Shown: positions 1-4,501 of the stretch, piece after piece
How the letters are laid out: every line of letters starts with the position of its first letter
Numbering within the stretch: position 1 is the stretch's first letter
Source: Chloroflexota bacterium
GTDB taxonomy: Bacteria; Chloroflexota; Anaerolineae; Aggregatilineales; Phototrophicaceae
NCBI GenBank assembly: GCA_003242205.1
Contig: QGUR01000284.1
Span: 1-6,040, forward strand
Direction: 5' to 3'
Length of the DNA stretch: 6,040 nt
Position numbers and translations under genes: made by a program
The notes under the pieces: generated by a model
The model's database searches: none
Told to the model about the DNA's origin: nothing
The model's input: only the letters and a program-made list of their open reading frames with translations

Positions 1-324
1 TTCAAGGTCTTCGCCGGCCAGGCCGAAGACAACACGCTGTCACTGGAAGCGCTGCGCGGCGGCACGTTCACCATCACGAACGGCGGCGTCTTTGGCTCGC
101 TGTTGAGCACGCCGATCCTCAACCCGCCGCAGGTCGGCATTCTCGGCCTGCACAAAATCGAGCAGCGCCCGGTTGCGCTGAACGGCGAGGTCGTCATCCG
201 CCCGATGATGTATGTGGCCCTTAGCTACGATCACCGGATCGTCGACGGGCGCGAAGCGGTGCAATTCCTCGTTCGCGTCAAGGAACTGGTGGAAGACCCG
301 GAAGCCCTGCTGATTGAAGGGTAG
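1..324 (+). CDS. sucB: Dihydrolipoamide succinyltransferase (2-oxoglutarate dehydrogenase E2), C-terminal part
   Basis: The frame is open from the first base of the window, so the gene begins upstream; only the last 107 residues are present, ending at TAG 322-324. They form the end of the 2-oxoacid dehydrogenase acyltransferase catalytic domain. Seen directly: GGTFTITNGGVFGSLLSTP (residues 20-38 of the fragment), then ILNPPQ and LHKIEQRPV, and the active-site motif SYDHRIVDGRE, whose His and Asp are the family's catalytic pair. The GVFGSLLSTPILNPPQ stretch is typical of SucB/OdhB rather than pyruvate or branched-chain E2 subunits. The family transfers succinyl from lipoamide to CoA in the TCA cycle and builds the core of a large cytoplasmic complex. 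The lipoyl and E3-binding domains are off the window. Family assignment is firm; the succinyl-specific call is likely but not certain from the C-terminus alone. Confidence 0.9.
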   Translation, partial: FKVFAGQAEDNTLSLEALRGGTFTITNGGVFGSLLSTPILNPPQVGILGLHKIEQRPVALNGEVVIRPMMYVALSYDHRIVDGREAVQFLVRVKELVEDPEALLIEG

Positions 325-414
325 GTTAAAACCCTGACCACGCTTCGAAACGGGCGAACGCGCGCCCGCGACCACATTTTCATCACACTCGTCACGCTGT
401 CGTTCGCCCGGCTC

Positions 415-1545
415 GTGCTGAACATGGGCCGGCGCTTCGCCCACCCGTTCCTGCCCGCGCTCAGCCGCGAACTGGCCGTGCCGCTGGCCAGCGTGCAGAA
501 CGTCATGGCGCTCAACGCCGGCATCGGCCTGTTTAGCCCGCTCTTCGGGCCGCTGTCCGACCGCTACGGACGCAAGCCGGTCATGATCGGCACGCTGCTG
601 CTGATGAGCGCCGCCGCCCTCATCGGCGCGCTGATGCCGCGCTTCACGGTCTTTGCGGTCGTGGTGCTCATCTTCGGGCTGAGCAAAATGATTTACGACC
701 CGGCGATGCAGGCGGCTGTCGGCGAGCGCGTTCCCTATCACCGCCGGGCGCTGGCAATCGGCGCGACCGAGTTGAGTTGGGCCGGTTCGCTGTTTATCGT
801 CGCGCCGCTGGCGGGATTTCTGCTCGCCCGGTATGGCATCGCCGCGCTGTTTCTGGCGTTCGCCGCGCTGGCGTTCGTATCGGCGGTTGTTGTGTGGCTA
901 TTTCTGCCGTCAGACCAACGCGCCGGCACGACGACCACGACCGGCAGGCCGGCGCAGCCGTTGTGGCAGGTGTTCCGCGAGCATCCGGCCGCGCGGGCAA
1001 TCGTCGGCTATTCGCTGCTGCTTTCGATGGCCAACGAAATTTTCTTCATCAACTATGGCGCGTGGATGCAGGACACGTTCGGGCTGGAACTGGCCGTTCT
1101 GGGCGTTGCCACGACGGTCATCGCGCTGGCGGAAATGATGGGGGAAGGCGCGGTCATGGCGATTGCCGACCGCGTCGGTAAGCGGCGCATGGCACTGGCG
1201 GGCGCGTTGCTGGCCAGCGCCATGTATGCCCTGCTGCCGCCAGCAGCCAGCAGCCTTCCGATTGCGCTGGGCGGCGTCTTTCTGATGTTTCTGGGATTTG
1301 AAATCGCCATTGTTGCGTCAATCCCTCTGTTCACCGAGGTCGTTCCACACGCACGCGGCGTCGTGATGAGCAGCAACATGGCCGCCCATTCGCTTGGCCG
1401 CCTGACGGGCGCGGTGCTAGGTGCGGCCCTGTTCCGCGCCGGAGATAGCTTATTGCTGACGGGCGCGGTCGCCATGCTGGTCGGTCTGGGTTCGGCGTTC
1501 ATCCTGCGCCGCTACCTGCATGAACCGGAAGTTGAAGCGGTGTGA
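415..1545 (+). CDS. MFS transporter (start probably further upstream)
   Basis: A major facilitator superfamily membrane protein, 376 residues from the GTG at 415. Seen: many hydrophobic segments; the MFS motif A loop GPLSDRYGRK at residues 45-54 with the key Asp and Arg; a hydrophilic central loop at about 165-195 (contains five consecutive Thr); and a second, degenerate motif A in the C-terminal half, at about 243-257 (ADRVGKRR). The substrate cannot be read from sequence; drug or sugar efflux families are the nearest impression. The GTG start falls inside the apparent first membrane segment: the upstream codons in frame read HIFITLVTLSFARL, which continues that helix. No ATG, GTG or TTG exists in frame between the sucB stop and 415, but CTG 334 follows GAAGGGTAGG (316-325) at 8 nt, giving a 403-residue protein. 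The gene follows sucB closely and in the same frame. Its TGA lies at the left edge of repeat element A. Confidence 0.88.
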   Translation: MLNMGRRFAHPFLPALSRELAVPLASVQNVMALNAGIGLFSPLFGPLSDRYGRKPVMIGTLLLMSAAALIGALMPRFTVFAVVVLIFGLSKMIYDPAMQAAVGERVPYHRRALAIGATELSWAGSLFIVAPLAGFLLARYGIAALFLAFAALAFVSAVVVWLFLPSDQRAGTTTTTGRPAQPLWQVFREHPAARAIVGYSLLLSMANEIFFINYGAWMQDTFGLELAVLGVATTVIALAEMMGEGAVMAIADRVGKRRMALAGALLASAMYALLPPAASSLPIALGGVFLMFLGFEIAIVASIPLFTEVVPHARGVVMSSNMAAHSLGRLTGAVLGAALFRAGDSLLLTGAVAMLVGLGSAFILRRYLHEPEVEAV

Positions 1546-1685
1546 ACCTCATCCCCCAACCCCTTCTCCAAATCGCAAAAAACGCGATTTAGACGAAGAG
1601 GAGCCAGACAGGTCACGCCGACGCCGGATTCCCCCTCTCTAAAACGTGTTTTTCGTTTTGGAGAGGGGGCTAGGGGGTGAGGTTC
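1544..1685. repeat. Palindromic repeat element A (minimal form)
   Basis: A 142-bp intergenic element bounded by 26-bp imperfect inverted repeats, 1544-1569 and 1660-1685, which agree at 22 of 26 positions and begin GAACCTCA. Inside are two hairpins: AAATCGC 1570-1576 with GCGATTT 1584-1590, and a 16-bp stem 1631-1646 with 1654-1669 around a 7-nt loop (one T-G wobble). Between them is the linker GGAGCCAGACAGGTCACG (1600-1617), found in all three copies. Positions 1564-1686 match element B 2229-2351 at 118 of 123 positions. The stop codons of the MFS gene (TGA 1543-1545) and the convergent DUF559 gene (TAG, 1672-1670) lie in its two ends. It has no coding capacity of its own and no obvious target-site duplication. 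Confidence 0.9.
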
Positions 1686-2044
1686 CCACTAACCGCCGCC
1701 TCGATTACAGACAAAACCCACTCAGGCTGGTTCAATACTTCGTCGTTCGTGAAACGTATCACGCGGAGCTTGAGCGCTTCAAGTTCTGCCTGTCGTTGGG
1801 CATCCTCCTCAACGGTGCGCTGGTGTATTTCCCCGTCAACCTCGATCACCAGCCGCGCCTTTGGACAGTAAAAGTCAACAATGCAGCGTCCAATAGGGTG
1901 CTGGCGGCGAAACTTGTAACCGCCAAGCGACCGTCCACGCAACAACTGCCAAAGCGCAGCCTCGGCGGGCGTTGGTTCACGGCGCTTCTCGCGTGCCAGC
2001 GGCTTGATCTTGCTCCACAAGTTCGGCTCAGATTTTCGTACCAA
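1670..2044 (-). CDS. DUF559 domain protein, Vsr/PD-(D/E)XK-like nuclease fold
   Basis: A 124-residue protein on the minus strand, about the usual size for a stand-alone DUF559 protein. Seen: an N-terminal basic helix with PTPAEAALWQLLR (residues 25-37), then YKFRRQHPIG (43-52), IVDFYC (55-60), LVIEVDGEIH (65-74), and RVIRFTNDEVL (94-104). Glu28, Asp57, Glu68/Asp70 and His74 fit the positions expected for metal-binding and catalytic residues of the Vsr-related endonuclease fold. This is family knowledge; no activity is proven. The start is TTG at 2044, supported by GGAG six bases before it. The last codons (Asn-Leu-Thr-Pro-stop) lie inside the right end of repeat A. Base composition is visibly less GC-rich than the flanking housekeeping genes, suggesting transfer or mobility. 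It is flanked by elements A and B and converges on the MFS gene. Confidence 0.85.
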   Translation of the reverse strand: MVRKSEPNLWSKIKPLAREKRREPTPAEAALWQLLRGRSLGGYKFRRQHPIGRCIVDFYCPKARLVIEVDGEIHQRTVEEDAQRQAELEALKLRVIRFTNDEVLNQPEWVLSVIEAAVSGNLTP

Positions 2045-2050
2045 AACTCG

Positions 2051-2054
2051 CTCC
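2051..2054 (-). promoter_or_regulatory. Ribosome binding site deciding the TTG start of the DUF559 gene
   Basis: On the minus strand GGAG is followed by six bases (CGAGTT) and then TTG at 2044-2042. No ATG or GTG start preserves the conserved N-terminal region better, so this Shine-Dalgarno match is the main reason for choosing the unusual TTG start. Confidence 0.6.
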
Positions 2055-2080
2055 AGAATTACGTAACAGGCGATGCTGAC

Positions 2081-2086
2081 ATTGTA
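2081..2086 (-). promoter_or_regulatory. Possible -10 box for the DUF559 gene
   Basis: TACAAT on the minus strand, 36 bases before the TTG start and just outside repeat B (which begins at 2096). The position where a -35 box would lie is inside the end of repeat B and shows no good TTGACA-like match, so this is weak. Confidence 0.25.
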
Positions 2087-2095
2087 ACTGCGATC

Positions 2096-2351
2096 GGAAC
2101 CTCATCCCCCACGTTGCGGTCTCGCTGCCGCCCCGACCTGAAACGCGCTCCGCGTTGGCATCCCAAAGGGACGTTTCAGGTCGAGGGCTATAGTCGACTT
2201 CGGCCTCGTGCCTCGGCCCGCTGCTGCCTTCTCCAAATCGCAAAAAACGCGATTTAGACGAAGAGGAGCCAGACAGATCACGCCACCGCCGGATTCCCCC
2301 TCTCTAAAACGTGTTTTTCGTTTTGGAGAGGGGGTCAGGGGGTGAGGTTCC
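2096..2351. repeat. Palindromic repeat element B (with left arm)
   Basis: A 256-bp element with ends GGAACCTCATCCCC (left) and GGGGTGAGGTTCC (right). Its right half, 2229-2351, is almost identical to element A: hairpin AAATCGC/GCGATTT at 2235-2255, linker 2265-2282, and a 16-bp stem at 2296-2311 with 2319-2334. In contrast to A it carries a left arm of roughly 120 bp (about 2111-2228), which holds a large hairpin module at 2131-2186. That arm recurs in inverted orientation in the right half of element C. B lies between the 5' end of the DUF559 gene and the upstream region of anmK, so it separates two divergent genes. Reading frames that cross it give proline-rich translations and are not genes. 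Confidence 0.88.
2131..2186 (+). repeat. Hairpin module inside element B
   Basis: Two 15-nt arms (2131-2145 and 2172-2186; core CGACCTGAAACG / CGTTTCAGGTCG, one mismatch near the outer end) enclose 26 nt that contain a smaller hairpin TCCC-AAA-GGGA (2161-2171). A second small stem, AACGCG-CTC-CGCGTT (2142-2156), overlaps the outer left arm, so alternative folds exist. The reverse complement of this module forms 4323-4378 in element C with 54 of 56 positions identical. It is cleanly missing from the corresponding place in the left half of C. Confidence 0.88.
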
Positions 2352-2378
2352 ACACTTTCCTCACCTGCCGGTTTGCGC

Positions 2379-2384
2379 TACAGT
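2379..2384 (+). promoter_or_regulatory. Possible -10 box for anmK
   Basis: TACAGT, 39 bases before the anmK ATG and 27 bases after the end of repeat B. The -35 position offers only a poor match (TTTCCT, 2356-2361). Similar TACANT hexamers precede the DUF559 and solute-binding protein genes at comparable distances, which is the main support. Confidence 0.25.
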
Positions 2385-2423
2385 CGCATGGGTGTTTCGC
2401 TGTTGCAAGGATGATCGACCACC

Positions 2424-3605
2424 ATGCTCATTGTTGGCCTGATGTCTGGCACGTCCGCCGATGGCATCGACGCCGCGCTGTGCGAAATCAGCGGGCAGCC
2501 GCCGCAGCTCAACCTCAGGCTTGTTCACGCGCTGATGTATCCCTACCCCGAAGGCTTCCAGCAGCGCATCCTCAACACCTGCATTCCCGAACTCAGCCGG
2601 GTTGATGATATCTGCCAGCTCAATTTCGACATGGGCGAGTTGTTCGCTCAGGCAGCGCTGGCCGTCATCCGCGAGGCGGGCATCGACCCGAAAAGCGTTG
2701 ACCTGATCGGCTCGCACGGGCAGACGGTGTGGCACATGGTTCGCGGCGAGGGGGAAGTCACCGCGACGCTCCAGATTACTGAGGCGTCGGTGATTGCCGA
2801 ACGCACCGGCATTACCACCATCAACAATTTCCGCCCACGCGATGTCGCCGCCGGGGGACAGGGCGCGCCGCTGACCGGCTATGCCGACTGGCTGCTGCTG
2901 CGCCACCCGACCGAATGGCGGGCCATTCAGAACATCGGTGGCATGGGCAATGTCACCTTCCTGCCACCGCTTTCCGACAGCCAGAGCGAGCCGCTGGCGT
3001 TCGATACCGGCCCCGGCAATGCACTGATCGACAGCGCCGTAAGCCTGCTGACGAACGGCGCGCAGGCCTATGATCGGGACGCGCAGATGGCGCGGCGCGG
3101 CACGATTGATGAGGACTGGCTGACCGAACTGCTGGCGCATCCCTACTATCGTCTCCAGCCGCCCAAGACGACCGGGCGCGAGTTGTTCGGCGCGGCGATG
3201 GCCGAAGACCTGATCCGGCAGGCGCGGGCGCGCGGCCTGAGCGACGAGAGCATTCTGGCGACGCTGACCGTGCTGACCGCGCAGAGCATCGCCGACGCCT
3301 ATCAGAATTTCGCGCCTGCGCCGGTCGCCGAAGTCATCCTCGGCGGCGGCGGCAGCCACAATCCGATGATCGTCGACCTGCTGCGCGGCCTGCTGCACCC
3401 GGCCCGAGTCATGACGCACGAGGACATCGGCCTCGACAGCGACAACAAAGAGGCGCTGGTATTCGCGCTGCTGGCCTACGAAACGTGGCACGGGCGGCCC
3501 GGCAACTATCCGGCGCTGACGGGCGCGCGCCGCCCGGTGATCCTCGGTCAGATCACGCCCGGCGATAACTACGCCGACCTGCTACGGCGAACATGGTGTG
3601 GCTAG
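2424..3605 (+). CDS. anmK: Anhydro-N-acetylmuramic acid kinase
   Basis: A complete 393-residue protein, normal to slightly long for AnmK. The family opens the 1,6-anhydro ring of anhydro-MurNAc released from murein and phosphorylates it with ATP, giving MurNAc-6-phosphate for cytoplasmic cell-wall recycling. Seen: the N-terminal ATP-binding signature GLMSGTSADGID (residues 5-16), SHGQTVWH (97-104), NNFRPRDVAAGGQGAPL (134-150), IQNIGGMGNVTFLP (168-181), FDTGPGN (193-199) whose Asp194 corresponds to the proposed catalytic base, LGGGGSHNP (306-314) and DNKEALVFALLAYETW (340-355). The ATG at 2424 puts the nucleotide-binding motif at the very N-terminus, as usual; the ribosome site before it is weak (AAGG 2407-2410, 13 nt away). 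It overlaps the next gene by 13 bases. No murQ or murein permease is visible in the window. Confidence 0.97.
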   Translation: MLIVGLMSGTSADGIDAALCEISGQPPQLNLRLVHALMYPYPEGFQQRILNTCIPELSRVDDICQLNFDMGELFAQAALAVIREAGIDPKSVDLIGSHGQTVWHMVRGEGEVTATLQITEASVIAERTGITTINNFRPRDVAAGGQGAPLTGYADWLLLRHPTEWRAIQNIGGMGNVTFLPPLSDSQSEPLAFDTGPGNALIDSAVSLLTNGAQAYDRDAQMARRGTIDEDWLTELLAHPYYRLQPPKTTGRELFGAAMAEDLIRQARARGLSDESILATLTVLTAQSIADAYQNFAPAPVAEVILGGGGSHNPMIVDLLRGLLHPARVMTHEDIGLDSDNKEALVFALLAYETWHGRPGNYPALTGARRPVILGQITPGDNYADLLRRTWCG

Positions 3606-4111
3606 CCATGTCACCGCCCGACAGCCCGGCTTCAAACCCGGTCGCCGTGCGCGCCATGACGGCGGCGGATATTCCCACGATCGCCCGTTGGGTGGTAGAA
3701 ACACCACTGTGGCAGCGCTACGGGGCCACGATGGATGAGGTAGCGCGGTCGCTCGGCGAAGCGCTGCAAACCGGCGCGATTGCGCTGGCAGCGGATATGG
3801 CGGGCGAAACGGCCTGCGGTTTTGCCATCTGCCTTCCCCGCGGTGGCTTCGGGCGCAGCGCCTATCTGCGCCTGATCGGCGTGCGCCCCGGTCTGACGGG
3901 TTCCGGCGTCGGCGCGGCGTTGCTGGGCGAAGTCGAACGGCGGGCGCTTGAAATCAGCGCCGACCTGTTCCTGCTCGTCTCGGACTTCAACGAAGGCGCG
4001 CAGCGGTTCTACAAGCGTCATGGCTACACCCAGATCGGCGCGATTCCCGGCTACGTTCTGCCCGATGTAACCGAACTGATTTTCCGCAAGGTGTTGCGCG
4101 CCCGCGAGTGA
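3593..4111 (+). CDS. GNAT family N-acetyltransferase
   Basis: A 172-residue single-domain acetyltransferase. Seen: an N-terminal AMTAADIPTIARWV beginning typical of GNAT proteins, a central strand LRLIGVRPG (residues 92-100), the acetyl-CoA pyrophosphate loop TGSGVGAALL (102-111; Thr sits where Gln/Arg is usual in the Q/R-x-x-G-x-G/A motif), then LLVSDFNEGAQRFYKRHGY (127-145), the usual motif B with conserved Tyr140. The substrate cannot be determined. The ATG at 3593 overlaps the end of anmK by 13 bases; a second in-frame ATG at 3608 starts 2 bases after the anmK stop and is equally possible. Either way translation is probably coupled to anmK, so the pair is likely one operon. The TGA stop overlaps the left end of repeat element C. 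Confidence 0.9.
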   Translation: MVWLAMSPPDSPASNPVAVRAMTAADIPTIARWVVETPLWQRYGATMDEVARSLGEALQTGAIALAADMAGETACGFAICLPRGGFGRSAYLRLIGVRPGLTGSGVGAALLGEVERRALEISADLFLLVSDFNEGAQRFYKRHGYTQIGAIPGYVLPDVTELIFRKVLRARE

Positions 4112-4416
4112 ACCTCATGCCCACGCTTGCGGTCTCGCTGCCGCTCGACTTCAGCCTCGTGCCTCGGCTCGCTGCTGCCTTCTCTAAAACACGAAAAGCG
4201 CGTGTTTTAGAGAAGGGGAGCCAGACAGGTCACGTTGATGTCGCGGGTTCCCCCTCTCTAAATCGGACACGATTTGGAGAGGCGGCAGCGGGTCGGCACA
4301 GCCGACCGAAGTCGACTACAGTCCCCGACCTGAAACGTCCCTTTGGGATGCCAACGCGAAGCGCGTTTCAGGTCGGGGAGCGACAGCGAGACCGCAGGCG
4401 TAGGGGGTGAGGTTCC
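4110..4416. repeat. Palindromic repeat element C (both arms, rearranged)
   Basis: An element of about 306 bp ending at both sides in the family termini (GAACCTCAT at 4110, GGGGGTGAGGTTCC ending 4416). Order: a short left arm 4119-4177 lacking the hairpin module; a perfect 16-bp hairpin 4178-4193/4201-4216; the family linker 4217-4234; a 13-bp hairpin 4253-4265/4270-4282; then a right arm that is the inverse of element B's left arm, with a small stem GGTCGGC/GCCGACC (4291-4307) and the 56-nt module 4323-4378. Compared with A and B, the stem tips of the two hairpins are of exchanged type (AAAACACG in the first, AAATCG in the second) while pairing is kept. It lies between the GNAT stop and the promoter region of the solute-binding protein gene. 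Confidence 0.88.
4323..4378 (-). repeat. Inverted copy of the hairpin module, in element C
   Basis: Perfect 15-bp arms, 4323-4337 and 4364-4378, around 26 nt. The whole unit is the reverse complement of 2131-2186 with two differences, one of which repairs the arm mismatch seen in element B. Confidence 0.9.
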
Positions 4417-4452
4417 ACCCAAAATGGTACTCGCAAGCCCATCGCCAGCGCG

Positions 4453-4480
4453 TTACACTCACTTTACGCCGCGTTATATT
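4453..4480 (+). promoter_or_regulatory. Possible promoter of the solute-binding protein gene
   Basis: TTACAC (4453-4458) and TATATT (4475-4480) are 16 bases apart and could act as -35 and -10 boxes, placing the start of transcription near 4487 with a very short leader. Alternatively TACACT (4454-4459) is itself a -10 box, 42 bases from the ATG, like the hexamers upstream of anmK and the DUF559 gene. The sequence does not decide between them. Confidence 0.35.
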
Positions 4481-4489
4481 TGGCCGCAA

Positions 4490-4495
4490 AAGGAG
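4490..4495 (+). promoter_or_regulatory. Ribosome binding site of the solute-binding protein gene
   Basis: AAGGAG followed by six bases and ATG 4502. It fixes the start at 4502 and excludes the longer in-frame start at 4343, which lies inside repeat element C. Confidence 0.85.
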
Positions 4496-4501
4496 CTTAC
4501 G

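Noticed and set aside
1631..1669. Classical intrinsic terminator at the strong 16-bp hairpin of element A
   Set aside because: The stem is strong but is followed by G-rich sequence, not a T tract, and the same holds in B and C. A role in 3' end formation is possible, but it is not a standard terminator.
1646..2257. Open frame of 203 residues on the + strand across the A-B interval
   Set aside because: It is the antisense of the DUF559 gene extended through both repeats; its translation has no family features, while the minus-strand frame has clear DUF559 motifs.
1544..2351. Composite transposon with target-site duplication
   Set aside because: No matching short direct repeats are visible outside the ends of A, B or C, and there is no recognisable transposase, so mobility is only a hypothesis.
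2361..3491. Open frame of 376 residues on the minus strand
   Set aside because: Antisense shadow of anmK caused by high GC at third positions; the + strand protein carries every AnmK motif.
1544..4416. CRISPR array
   Set aside because: Copies are few, 142-306 bp, irregularly spaced with genes between them, and internally palindromic; there are no short regular repeats with unique spacers.
4343..4501. Upstream extension of the solute-binding protein to an ATG at 4343
   Set aside because: The added 53 residues are translated from repeat element C, and a signal peptide with a strong ribosome site begins at 4502.
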